A stretch of 64,000 nucleotides of DNA, from positions 58,565,946 through 58,629,945 of the forward strand of contig CM063110.1 of NCBI GenBank assembly GCA_031841125.1, given 5' to 3'. Each line of letters opens with the position of its first letter. The first letter of the stretch is position 1. The translations under genes were made by a program, and so were the position numbers. Shown here piece by piece: positions 35,127-45,910 of the stretch. The notes under the pieces were generated by a model. That model had not been told where the DNA came from. It worked only from the letters and a program-made list of their open reading frames with translations, and did not search any database. The DNA comes from Acanthococcus lagerstroemiae (taxonomy: Eukaryota; Arthropoda; Insecta; Hemiptera; Eriococcidae).

Positions 35127-36450
35127 TAACATCGTACACATTTGATACCCTCGGGAGCTGCGAGCACGGTGCCCTCCTAAATGTACGTTCTGCTCGTGTA
35201 GTCGCTTTACATAGGTTATAAAAATTATGTATCTCTGTATAAATGCGTACCCACGTATCGCGCGCACTAGTCACTCGACTCATCTCCATCTGGGTGTTGA
35301 GACTAACGAAGGGGCAGATGACAAAAGGCAGAGAAGAACATGAGGGAAAATATGCGAAAGCGCCGGAGCACTTTAATTTGGATAATCGAGCGCGTTATTT
35401 ATCGCTCGTGATATCATTCGTTTCCGAATTCGATAATTTTGTCACGTACGTGGCGAACGACCCGAACGACGGCCGTAGTAAAAGGATGGGCGTCAAAAGG
35501 TCATAAGTCGAGTGGAAAGAGCGAAGTCCATGCTAAGCGGCGCGTCGAGAACACGACCCGGCGATGCTTGTGGTCGCGCGATGACCAACCGAGCAACCGG
35601 TGCGAGTGTATAAATTTGGCCAACTCGACATCGACTGGTAACCGCCGTCGGTTAACTGGTTGTTCCATCTACCGGAATTGGCTGTTGCAAATTTCGAAGC
35701 CAATAAAAACGAAGTGAGTCGTCAACTTACTACACACAGTCATCGCAGACATAGACGTGCTCGTGTAGCGCGATAACGACTATCGGTCGGAGAATTTTTA
35801 TTGGGCTACGTCCGCATCAATATGGAAAGAAATTTCCAGTGCCGCAGCGTACGTTCCGTCGAACGCGTTTGAAATAAATAATGTGATTTGGTTGTCTTAT
35901 GGCGTACGAAAATTCGTCGAAATTTCTGCTCGGTCGTTATCAATCATTTCCCACGATCGGGTCCTCCACTAATGCGCAGCACAGGGTGTCCCAGTTTTGG
36001 TGAATAAGCTGGAAGGATGGTTTTGTACAGTGTGAGACGGAAACATTCGAACATCTGTGAAAAAAGATATGGGAGCCAGAAAACGAGACTGGGGAGGGAG
36101 AAGAAAATCGAAAAAATTGGAGGGGGTAGGACAAGTCAATCTCTGACCGATTACCCGGGTCGGAGGGCACCCTCTCTTACACTTTCTATCCAAGAGACAC
36201 CACAGTATATTCAGGAGATTCCAGTTTGGGTGATTTCCCTAGTCAGATGCTTGCGTACTTAGTTTGTTTTCTGATTGAAGTTAACCTGACTGTATCCTTC
36301 ACTCGAATGTTTAGGATGTTTCTCAACTTTCAGTTTTGCGTTGTCATAAGTCTTGCTATTTATTTGGCGTTGGAGCCCAAGTTTGGGCCCCATAGGTTAG
36401 GATTGGGATCTCACAGGGTTCCAATTTTCTTATTTTTGTTTGACATTTTC
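35127..36450. other. CpG-rich stretch, no supported gene
   Basis: From 35150 to 35930 CpG is frequent and recognisable repeats are absent. Plus-strand frames at 35243-35506 and 35439-35717 overlap in different phases and lack motifs. A solitary CAGGGTGTCCCAGTTTTGG at 35983 looks like a mariner end without a partner. Confidence 0.3.
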
Positions 36451-36700
36451 ATGTCTTTACTTTGGCATACAACGGAAAAAAGCGTTACTTTGGAGCGTGA
36501 CGAAAATGGCGTTACGGGCTGGCTAGGCTCGCTAGCTGGCTGGCTGATGGACGGACTTTTTTCTTATTGACATTTTTATGTCTTTACTTCGACACCCCAA
36601 AGAAAAAAATCGTTACATTTTGCGCGTTACGTGTCTGACTGACTTACTGGCTAACTGAATGACTGACCTGACTGACTGCGCAGGGCCATGCATACGCGAG
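36450..36700. repeat. Dispersed repeat with GACT/GGCT microsatellite, copy 1
   Basis: TTTTCATGTCTTTACT, GCGTTACTTTGGA and GCGTTACGGGCTGGCTAGG are followed by GGCTGGCTG and GACTGACT tracts. The same order occurs at 57630-57800. No coding content. Confidence 0.75.
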
Positions 36701-36849
36701 CTTATGTATCGTACTTCTTCCAACCATCCTCAGTATTAAAAATTTCCATGGTATTAACAACACGGCTGCAGAATGTAGTTGCGCAGGGCACAGCAAAGTT
36801 AAATTCTAGACATGAAAATGCTCTCCCTGTCTGCAACATGACGAAAATA

Positions 36850-36985
36850 AATAAATAAATAATTTTCTTGAGTTTTGATTAAATTTGAAGAGTCTTATAA
36901 AGTCTGGAAGAGTCACAAAAAAATTTTAACGAGTCTTGAACGGTCACAGTCCAAAACGTTTTACCATCCTCTGGAATTTCCCCTC
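36850..36985. repeat. Degenerate GAGTCTTGA tract
   Basis: Imperfect repeats of the word GAGTCTT(G/A)(A/T) at roughly 20-base spacing, related to the longer tracts at 42440-43000, 45420-45910 and 47070-47460. Confidence 0.5.
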
Positions 36986-36989
36986 TATC

Positions 36990-37330
36990 ATAAATATAAC
37001 GTACTAATTTTTACAATTAATCAAGCACATATTCTCCTGAATTCTGAAATAATTCGACTGGTATCTCATCCACTGCTGGAGCTTTCCCTCTTTTTAAATC
37101 CCTTAATGCTTTGTCAAAAGTCCAATCCTAAAATGGAGTCTTCCCTCTCATCTTCTTCTGCATCTTCCTTCCTCTCCATTCCTATCTCTTCATCCCCATT
37201 ATTACTATATAATCCTTCTACATACTCTACCTACCTTTTCACTTTTACTTCAGCGGAGTGAATAGGCTCTCCCTCCTTATTTGTTATATTACTTCTTTTT
37301 TTCTTCTTTCTCCAAACTCCGTGTTTACTT
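36990..37330 (-). mobile_element. LINE remnant: start of reverse transcriptase
   Basis: On the minus strand, at about 37000-37110, it encodes ALRDLKRGKAPAVDEIPVEL followed by FQNSGEY, the conserved 'GKAPG.D.IP.EL' motif at the start of LINE reverse transcriptases. Sequence to either side is decayed. It is a separate insertion from the RTE remnant that starts at about 37346. Confidence 0.8.
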
Positions 37331-37345
37331 ATCTATATGCCAAGT

Positions 37346-38820
37346 CTATTTGTTCTTTATTCGTAAGCTCTTCTGACTTATCCCTTTTACCTTCGTCCAT
37401 TCCTCCTTGACTGAGCATGAGATAAGGCTATCCGAATTGACGTTAAATGATCGTAATTTCATTTTGCTTTTTAAAATTAGTTTGTGTGACCAAAATGTTT
37501 TCCATGAATTTGTTACCCTTGTGCTGATCCCTTTCGTGTTGTTTCTGAACGAAGTTGGGTGACCAAGGTAATATTCGTACACCCTGTTTATTTTTGCCCC
37601 ATCAATCCAGATTTTAAAAAATCCAAGTAGAGAATTTTGTTCATGTTATTCGGTTTCGGTGGTCTATGTGTTCGAAATTCTAAAACGTGTACTTTGTACC
37701 CTAGGTTCAACCGAGGCCATTGACCTTTGAACCACCTGTTTCTCCAAATTCTCGGTGGGTACTCTATGCTTGCAGTAATGAGAATGAAAACTCGGTTTTT
37801 TGGAATTTTTAAAGCAATACTGCAGATTTATGGGGAATCCCACGTTGAACATGACCCTCCCCAGTAGGATCCCTGCTTATCCTTTCCTTGTTTAACATAA
37901 ATTTTGGTTTTTCATTTTCATTGCTACGTGTCAGAAGTTTTGCTTATTTCGTGTAAATCCTTGGTCATTTCCTCCATTTCCCTATGATTTTTTGCCACCA
38001 ATACTGTGTCATCGGCAAATCTTAAGTTATTTAGCGAACTACCGTGGACCTTGACTTCTTTACCTTCCCATATTTCCCAGAAGATGTGTGCAAGTACGCA
38101 GCTGAATAATTTAGGGGAAAGGGGGTTCCTTTGTCTCACTCCCGATTCGATTAAAAATTTTTCGATATGCTATTGAATGGTTGTATGAGTAAACGAGGAT
38201 TTCCATTACTTGTTTTGGTACTCCTGTTCCGTTAAGGTATGCCACATTTCTCTATGGTATAGGGAGTCAGACGCCTTGTTGAAGTCTATAAATGTGAACC
38301 ACATTTCCACGTCGTATTCTCTACCTTTTTCGATTTATTGGTTTAGTGTTTGAATATGATCTAAATGATCTATTGTTGAGAAGTTCTATGGGAACCCCCC
38401 CTTGGTCATATGGTTGTTGGAAATCTAATACCTATACTTTCGATGATAGAGGGACGTATGGCGATGCACGCATGCCAAATTGGCCCCAGGACACAGCGCT
38501 CCCCATTTCGGAAACGCCCCGAATGGGCCTGCGTCAGAATAGGTGGATTTGTTTACTTGAAAATTTTTATGAATAATTTGCCTAAATTTGCCGAAAGACT
38601 TATTGGTCAATAGTTTCCCCTCGGCACTGATGCGATGCCCGAAAGGGTAGTTTCCGGTGCTGAGGGTGCGGTGTCTCAGAGACCACTTCGGCATGCGTGC
38701 ATCGCCATACGTCCCATCACACCATTGGTCAATAGTTGTTTACATTTGATTTGTTCTCTTTTTTGTGAAGTAGGCTGATAATCGAGTTATTCCATTGTTT
38801 TGGGGTAATGCCCAGATTAT
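37346..38820 (-). mobile_element. RTE-like LINE remnant interrupted by a MITE
   Basis: From 38820 downward the minus strand encodes LGITPKQWNNSIISLLHKK and NNY.P (about 38725-38810). It is then interrupted by the MITE at 38451-38715 and resumes with a decayed LDFQQP-like segment, FIDFNKASDSLYHREMW (about 38280), the RQRNPLSPKLFSCVL block (GDP motif changed to RNP) and the FADD box at 38008-38019. The C-terminal YLGHPTSFRNNT/SWKTFWSHKLIL segment follows at 37582-37346. Frames shift repeatedly. The GDP-to-RNP change and the MITE mean it cannot be active. Confidence 0.85.
38451..38715. mobile_element. Foldback MITE inserted in LINE
   Basis: The left arm starts GGGACGTATGGCGATGCACG and the right arm is its inverse, ending CATACGTCCC. 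Arms are about 85-95 bp around a short centre. Related single arms are at 42253-42340 and 43236-43317. The centre has no coding content. It splits a LINE reverse transcriptase, so it is the younger insertion. Confidence 0.88.
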
Positions 38821-38849
38821 AGACAGTGCCGTCATATTATATTGAAAGT

Positions 38850-39200
38850 GGGGTTTTTAGTGTCGCCGAACTCGGTTTCAGGTTATCTTGACTGCAACCC
38901 CTACCAGTGAGGGTCTACAGAGGATAGGGACGATAAAACTTGAAAATTATTTACCATTGCACCAAGTGTATCGACAGGATTCTGAATTCATTTTTGAGGT
39001 TATATTGACTGTAACTCCTGGTAATAATGGTTCACAAAAGGCATGAGCGCGAATACTTCGAAATTATTCAGAATACAAGTTCGAGTACATTGATAACAGG
39101 ATTTCTGTTATCGCTGATATAATTTTTGGAGTTATTTTTCCTGTCTCAATTCTGGTGGACCATTATCGGTCCGGAAATTCGGATTCTTTGAAGCTCAAAT
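38850..39200. repeat. Three diverged units of a 125-135 bp tandem repeat
   Basis: Units near 38850, 38975 and 39110 share a TTTTTAG.GTCGC.GAA.TC.GTTTT block, a TT(A/T)T.TTGACTG(T/C) block and a (A/T)GGT(C/T)(C/T)AC block. Single units are at about 26080 and 26790. Confidence 0.55.
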
Positions 39201-42200
39201 CGAAGCTGAATCAAAAATTTTAATGACATTTTCGAAATGAAGGATCTAGGAAACTCTTATTTTGATAGTATGCTCGGTACATTGAACATTTTTATTTAAA
39301 ATTCATGGGGGAGGGGGAATATGTCTCGTCAGATTTTTTGATATCTGGGAAACATTTTTCTCTCAACGTTTTTAGGATTGTACGATCGTTAGAAATGTTT
39401 CAAAATTAATTTCCGACAAAAACAGCATTTTCAACAAAAAAAAAAATATATATATATATACACTGAATTGAATTTGTGAGAACCGGAAGGTGGTTAGGTA
39501 TAAAATAGCTCGTCCTGAGTTAGCCACGGAAAGTGAGGCATTAAGGCATGGCAGATCGACTGATGTAGTTGAAGGCATGAAGTACAAAACATCCTATGTA
39601 GCAATGTTAAAAGTTTACAAGAGAAGCAAAGAAGCAAAAAACTGTTTCAGCTGAGGTGAAGGGGTGGATTTGGCAAAATGGGTGCTCAGCCAATTCTCTG
39701 AAGCTTCATACACCTGTCCATGTACAAAGTTTGGGGCTCAGTCATGCCTAAGGTGAGAAAATGAGAGTTGACGTTGCGCACATTATAAGTCCATGGGAAA
39801 AGACAAAGCAAAACATCGTGAGTGCCATCAACATCAAACGGAGTTAGGATGTTTTGCATGGATCGCTCGCCGGCACATGTGCGTGCTGCGATCTTTGGGT
39901 TGAAATTAGAAGTACTTTGAGGCTCTATGGGCACTTAGGACGTTTAGTATTGTATGGTCGGTGGTCCTTAGAACAGTTCGCGTGTACAAAACCACGTTTG
40001 CAAAAGTTGGCACATAGGATGTTTACACTTCACGCCTTCAGTTGAAATTTCGTTTACGCGTCGGGAACATAGTATCTGGCTACGTCGCACTCGGAAATTT
40101 CATGTTTTTGTTTCGAGAATGAGGAATAATTTTGAAAAGTTCGAGTTTTCAGTTTCGTAACTCATTATTTTTGACTCTCGAATTGGCGATTTAAAAAAAA
40201 AAAAAAAAAAAATTTCCTCCTCACTTCTCGGTAATTTATTAAATTGAAATGGGACCAATTCTAAAATGATCTATTTTAGTGCGGGAAAAAGTCCCATGCA
40301 ATTTCCAGCCGTAATATTCACGTTTGGTCACCATTGAGAACTAAAAAGGTCTTAAGTCCAAAAACATTGAGCAGGTGCATCTGAGGTGTTCTTGAACTTT
40401 TTTTTTTTTCGCAATACCCTTAGAAATCGTTTTTCGTGGTCCCCTTTCACTGCTCTAAACCATGTTCATGACCAATTTTTCGTTGTCGTATAAATCAGAA
40501 AGTGTGAAAAATGGACTTAATCCTTTTTGGTTCTCACAATTCAGTTGGTGTTTTTGGAACAAAATGTTTCATTTATAGAATATCAATTAAGAATGTATTG
40601 CGACTACAATATTTTCTTGCTTATTGGCCTGTGCCTTCGTTACGGCACAGAAACTGGAGTTCGCTCCGAATTTTGCTTCGGTGAGGGGGGCAGGGTTACG
40701 ATAAGTCGGTGAGTGTGCGCAGCAAAGGGGACCTCTTGATCGGCAATGTGATTTCCGAGGAGAGCCAAAAAAATCCTTTTTGGGATGTTTACGTTTTTCG
40801 GTTGAGTAGACACTGAAGTTTCATCCTTCAGTGTTTCAAAGCTGACGAACGCGTCAGGCCCCCGTAAGAAACGTTGAATATTGAGAAACAAGAGGGAACC
40901 CTTGTACGGCATGTGCGTCATAAAGTCATTATTCTCGAAATTGTTTCTTTTTCTAATTCTAAATTTTAAACTGCTGTAAAACGGATTCTCTTATAGTTAG
41001 AGGGCTCGGTGAGTGCTCGTCTTCCTTCCAAATGTATCCACTTTCTTCTTAGGTACCTTTTGTGGAATTCGTCTGACCGACCAAGTGGTCCCTTTGGCGG
41101 CACATACTCACGTAAGTTTTTAGAAATCGTTAGGGGAGGGGTACTGAACAGAGGTATCTAGTTTCATGTCTGTCACATTTTTCACGTTCTGACGACGTGA
41201 TTCTGTCTAATTTTCTCAGATATAGATATAGTCGCGCTGCTAGTAGGGCGCCAACAGTGCTACATTGGACTAATATCGACATACGGTGATGAAACACATT
41301 CACAAATGGAGCCGTTTTTCGAAGCTGCTTGCGACAGACTAGAGGCACCAAAAAGAGGGGAAAAAAGGCCGTTCATTAAGTCGATAACACTTTATTCATT
41401 ATACCTTTATCGATCACGAACATCAAAAAGAAATCCTGTTGGTGTCTTCGAGAGGAAGACATTATGGAGTGCGGCCGCCGAGCTATAGAGAAGAGTAATG
41501 ATAGGGGGACCAAAAAAAAAAAAGAAGAAAGAAAGAAAGAAAAAAAAAAAAAGAACAGGTCCGTAAAATAACAGGAAACAAGGAAGCCTTGAGGAGGGAC
41601 GAGGTAGGCGAAATAGACAATAAAGACAAGGGAGCTCGGCCAGAACAGACGCGATGCCCTCCAGCGCTGAAAGAGGATACAGAAGGCACAGAATATTCAG
41701 AGTCGCTAACTCCACCAACTCCGCTTACCCATCGCTTATCCGTGTACTGTGTAGTGAACCTACTCGACACCGCAATTCAATCAGCCATTTATATGCCGCG
41801 TGCGTCCCGTTTTTTGTGCCAGACCCTTGATCGCATTGCATTTATATTAATACGTAAAAGTCGCTAAACCTGAATTTCACTTTTCTTTCGAAGGTAATTT
41901 TATTCGCAGAGAGAATAAGAAAAAGAAGAAGAAAAAAAAAAGTGAAAGAAATAAAATCCTATGTCGATGACGGTAGCTTTTGAAATTCTGAGTCGAATTC
42001 CGCGCCTGCATTTTCGCCCGCAGGGCAGCACCTTCACACGGTCGACCGAAGTTATCGCATCTTTCGAGTAAATCGACTCGCCCGGATGGAAGAAAGTAGT
42101 GACGGATCCAAGGAGCCATACTGGGAAGGGTAATCCAAAATCTGTGAAAACTGATCATTTCTTTCCCCCTCTCTACCCACTTCTTTCCCCTCTCTACCCA

Positions 42201-42252
42201 CTATGAGTATTTAACTCATTTTGACTCATTCAGTACGGTAATTTGTGTGGTT
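39201..42252. other. No gene seen; simple repeats
   Basis: It contains a (TA)n run at 39449-39462, an A run at 40193-40211, T runs, and a CpG-richer part at 41560-42110 with purine-rich tracts (41511-41555, 41908-41950). None of the short frames has a recognisable motif. Confidence 0.4.
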
Positions 42253-42340
42253 GGACGTGTGGCGATGCACGCATTCCAAAGTGGCCCCTGAGACACCGCA
42301 CCCCCGGCCCCGGAAACTACCTTTTCAAGTATCACATCAG
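42253..42340 (+). mobile_element. Single arm of the foldback MITE family
   Basis: GGACGTGTGGCGATGCACGC through GAAACTACC to CACATCAG matches one arm of the MITE at 38451-38715. No inverted partner is present nearby. Confidence 0.8.
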
Positions 42341-42439
42341 ATTTTGAGTATCCGGTAATTAAGTGAATAGATAAAGGGGTTGTTAACGATCTGTGTTCTG
42401 GACTACAGGTTTTGGAGAATTATTAACGGTCACCTCGTC

Positions 42440-43060
42440 ATTCAAGTTTTTTTTTTGTTCCTCATGAGAGAGAGCAGTCCTTGGACGAGCTGTAAGACTC
42501 TTCAATGCTCGTCCACTAATCGACATACTCGATTTGACTTTTTTTAGACTTGAGAGGATTATTTAAGACTCACTTACAGCAGCTGTTCATGCTCTTCAAG
42601 ACATGATCAGAACTTTTTAAAACTCCGCGATATTTTTCTAAGATATTGGAAGACACTTCCGGACATGTTTGAAAACGCTTCGGTAGGAGCCATAACCTAA
42701 AATGTTGAATTTGTGAGCTCAGGTTGTGGCCCCCTGTGAAGCCTTCTAGGTAGGAGTTCAAACTCGGCAATTCTAGGAATCTGAGAATCGATATATTGGA
42801 AGCTACTAACTGTAAATATAATTTTCATATATTAACCCTGTGTAGATTCTCCGAGGATGGAGCTGCGACCGAGTGTTAGGATGTCTGAAAGAATCGCTAT
42901 AAAGTTTGAAAGAACTCAAATTTTTCGCAATTGTTGAAGAGTCTTAACCGAGTCTTAAACATCATCCAATCAAGAATATACTAACTTGAGAAGAAATTTA
43001 TATTTTCTGTGTCAATAAGAAAACCTTCAGCGGTATAAAGCGTTCAAAATTACAAGTATG
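42440..43060. repeat. Degenerate AAGACTCTT-type tract
   Basis: Words such as GTAAGACTCTTCAA, TTTAAGACTCACTT and GAGTCTTAACCGAGTCTTAA recur at irregular 20-25 base spacing. The family is also at 25480-25600, 36850-36985, 45420-45910 and, mostly in the opposite sense, 47070-47460. Confidence 0.55.
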
Positions 43061-43235
43061 AACTTGGATGAATGGAATGGATCAGTTATGGGGAAATGTC
43101 GTAACTGATCCTGTTCACCCAGTCTGATCGGTTTCACCCCAAGTGACGTATGTCTATCTCACTTAGGTACTTGATTGCCGTCTTGAAAGCGGGAAAATGA
43201 TTCAGGTGCGAGGAGGATGGGGGAGTGGTGTAGTA

Positions 43236-43317
43236 GGACGTATGGCGATGCACGCATGCCAAAGTGGATCCTAAGAAACTGAATCCCCGGAAACTACCCT
43301 TTCGAGTATCGCATCAG
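43236..43317 (+). mobile_element. Second single arm of the foldback MITE family
   Basis: GGACGTATGGCGATGCACGC through AAACTACCCTTTCGAG to GCATCAG. It lacks an inverted partner and runs straight into an unusually GC-rich block. Confidence 0.8.
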
Positions 43318-43825
43318 TGGCCGGAGAGACGCTTTGAGGCCGGCTCGAGCCTCCATTTCGCCGTGCCGTTTCGAGTGCGCGCGTCCTGCAAGAGCCACTA
43401 TTGGGTTCCCTACTGACCAAGGTTCGCGCTCTCCGAGCACTAGCTCAGAAATTTCATGTCCCCTATAGCCGGACGCGCTTCCTCTTCACTCACCCCTCAC
43501 CTTCTTGTCTTGGTACGTGTGGCGACGTAGGCAGGTGGTGACGGCGGGGGAGCCCTGCCGGGTGGTCCGCCGCAGCTGCAGCAGCTCTTCTAGGATGGTA
43601 CAGAGTTGTCCTGTTTGATGGTGTGGGTCAAGCTTGGTTCGTGGGCCCTCTGCCTTGCCACTCCGTCTGCATCTTCCTCTCCATGATGGCCGAGACAAAA
43701 GCTGACACCCGGTTCCATCCGCTTCGGCTCTGCATCATCTTAGGAACTCAGGTGTCCGGCGCGAGACTACTGGGGACAGGGGGGGTACAATGCTTACACA
43801 ATTTGAATTGCTCCCGAGACCCGCT
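43318..43825. other. GC-rich block of unknown nature
   Basis: This block is visibly richer in G and C than everything around it (CCGCCGCAGCTGCAGCAGC, GCCGGCTCGAGCCTCC). A minus-strand frame at 43486-43698 encodes a basic, Arg-rich 70 residues without a recognised domain. It is bracketed by a MITE arm and an iteron transposon. It may be a fragment of a different retroelement or a host exon, and I cannot tell which. Confidence 0.3.
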
Positions 43826-43834
43826 ACTGACGAA

Positions 43835-45268
43835 GGGCGCATGTAAACTGTACACACTGGGTTGTCAGTTTAAGAAAACGACATGTAAATTGCACACACA
43901 AAGAAATAAGTTTTCAGGTAGAAAAATTGTAAATTCTACATTGCTGCAAAAATCAAATTAAGCATTGAAATTGTAAGTTGCATATATAAAGAAATAAAAT
44001 TTGGGATTGGAAAAGATGTGAATTGCACACTCATTTACAAGATAAGCGCATCCGTACTTCTGGGAAGAAGGCTTTAAATCTCAAACACTAGAGCCACAGA
44101 ACTCTAGCAATACATTTGGAAACAGATCCCTAGCTAGTATGCGTTACTTTTCCATGAGAGAAAGGGACGGATTTGGAGGGAAATTAAATTTCCTGTGATG
44201 ACTAACCTCTCAGTCCCGCTGAGTTCTGCATTACTAAACAATAAAGCTTGTAATTTTAAAATATCCACACATACACCTTCAAAATATCCATATCTGTGTA
44301 TTCTTAAAGTTTGTAAGAAACAGAGACGTCAGCGTTCCCTATAAGTATGAACGCGTTCACATAATTTGCATTCGCTTTAAAAAGTGAACGCGCCGTTCTC
44401 GTTCGTGTGAGAAGAAGATCGCGTTCACTTCGTTCTTGTTTGTGGAGATGCTCTCTTCGTGAACACGTTCCCATTTGCGAACGGGAGTTGACATCTCTGA
44501 CTGTAGTCATTCCTCTCTCCATTCTCTGCGTTCTTGTTCACGAAATGAAACGAAAGCGTTCCTACCCTTTCTTGTTCATGTGAGAGAAGAAGAACGCGCT
44601 CTGTTTGTTCTTGTTTCTGGAGGGGCTCCATTTGTGAACGGGAGTTGACCCCTCTGACTTCAGTCATTCCTCTCTCCGTTCTCGTTCACGAAATGAAACG
44701 AACGCATTCCTGCCCTTTCTTGTTCATGTAAGAAGAAGAACGCGTTCACTTTGTTCTCGTTTGTGGTGGTGCTCCGTTCCTGAACGCGTTCCCATTTGCA
44801 AATGGGAGTTGTCATCTTTGGTAAGAAAGGGGGTAATTTGAACATTTAGAAATACCTTTAGACTGTAGATCATTGTTTTTCCATGGAGGAAAGAGAAACA
44901 TGAGACAGTATCTAAGAATGGTCTTTCAAACAAGATCCTAAGTTCTGCAAAGTCTGTAGTAACTCACCAGAAAGTACATATAAGCAGTAGGCATTATAAC
45001 TACAAAGAAATCTATACACTAAAGAAGATCAGAGAATATTGCCGTTCTCGTCAACATGATAAATGAAAATGACTTATGGCTTTTTCTTGTGCTGTGTGCA
45101 ATTTATGATTTATGTTTTGCTGCCGACCTTTTATAAGTGTGTGCAATTCACACTTTTGTCGTATACCTCCGTCTTTTCACAGTACGTGCAATTTACAATT
45201 TTCACATGTTGTTGGCACAGTAGGAAAAAACCCCTCTGCTGGAAAGCGTGTGCAATTTACTTTTTCCC
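43835..45268. mobile_element. Iteron-bearing DNA transposon, copy 1 (1,434 bp)
   Basis: It starts GGGCGCATG and ends TTTTTCCC, flanked by ACTGACGAA (43826-43834) and ACTGACAAA (45269-45277), a 9-bp near-duplication. The left part carries TGTAAATTGCACAC-like words at about 43842, 43884, 43930, 43972 and 44017 (42-46 bp apart). The right part carries the inverted word at about 45094, 45138, 45185 and 45248. The centre (44330-44830) is a minisatellite. No transposase is encoded, so it is non-autonomous. The 8-10 bp duplication fits Mutator-like or hAT-like transposition; the superfamily is uncertain. Confidence 0.8.
44330..44830. repeat. Minisatellite core of copy 1
   Basis: About three units of 150-165 bp, each with GGGAGTTGAC, TCATTCCTCTCTCC, GAAATGAAACGAA and GAAGAAGAACGCG landmarks. 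Minus-strand frames read through and repeat a SFHFVNEN-type peptide, which is a consequence of the repeat and not evidence of a gene. Confidence 0.85.
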
Positions 45269-45419
45269 ACTGACAAATACTGACCATGTAATTTTGGATT
45301 ATGGGGAAGTATTATAATTTTTTTTCTCATTTTATTGATATCATTTTGTTACATTTTTGGTTAATGATGCAAGAAGAGTTGGGAAATTTGTTTGCGTGTG
45401 AAGTGATTGGGATGCGACT

Positions 45420-45910
45420 CTCTCCCATGATGCCGTCCCTGTTCTGGACTTGTTTGAGACTCCGTGAGGTTGTTATTTAGGACAAAGTAAATATACTTGG
45501 TACATCTGTGTTTAGGACGCATTCATTACTCTAATCTCGTAAGACTCTTTAGGACTTGATTAAGACTCTGAACAATTTTTCCATTTTTAAGACACCTTGA
45601 AATCATTCCAGATTCTTTTTAGGCGCGCTTCTAATTTGTTCAAAACTTGTGAACGCTCTTCCAGACTTGACTACGGCTTTTCATGTCTCCTTAAAACTCT
45701 TTCAAATTTTTAAAGGTGAATTTAAGACTCTTAAGCTCTGTCAGACTCTCCCAGACGTGTTTAAGACTCATTTGTACGACTTTCAAGACTCTTTCATACT
45801 TGTTTAAATTAATGTTGTTATTCTTCAAGTCGCTTACCAACTTGTTTAACTCTCTTAAGACTGTCTCACTAACTATTTTTGAAGTATTTTTAATTACTTG
45901 AAATTTTTGT
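45420..45910. repeat. Long degenerate AAGACTCTT(T)CAGACTTGTTTA tract
   Basis: At least fifteen imperfect copies of words such as TTAAGACTC, AGACTTG and AAGACTCTTTCA recur at about 20-25 base spacing. Both strands are open over short frames because the repeat avoids stops, but no protein family is suggested. Confidence 0.65.

Noticed and set aside
35983..36001. Solitary mariner-type end CAGGGTGTCCCAGTTTTGG
   Set aside because: No inverted partner was found in the window, so no element can be drawn.
39449..39462. (TA)n and other short homopolymer or dinucleotide runs
   Set aside because: Ordinary simple repeats of AT-rich genomes; noted only as spacer content.
41407..41770. Two overlapping minus-strand frames with Phe-rich stretches
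   Set aside because: They are created by the purine-rich tract at 41511-41555 and carry no domain.
44304..44933. Series of minus-strand frames with a repeated SFHFVNEN peptide
   Set aside because: They follow the minisatellite units in a non-coding transposon; frame preservation is expected over three units without selection.
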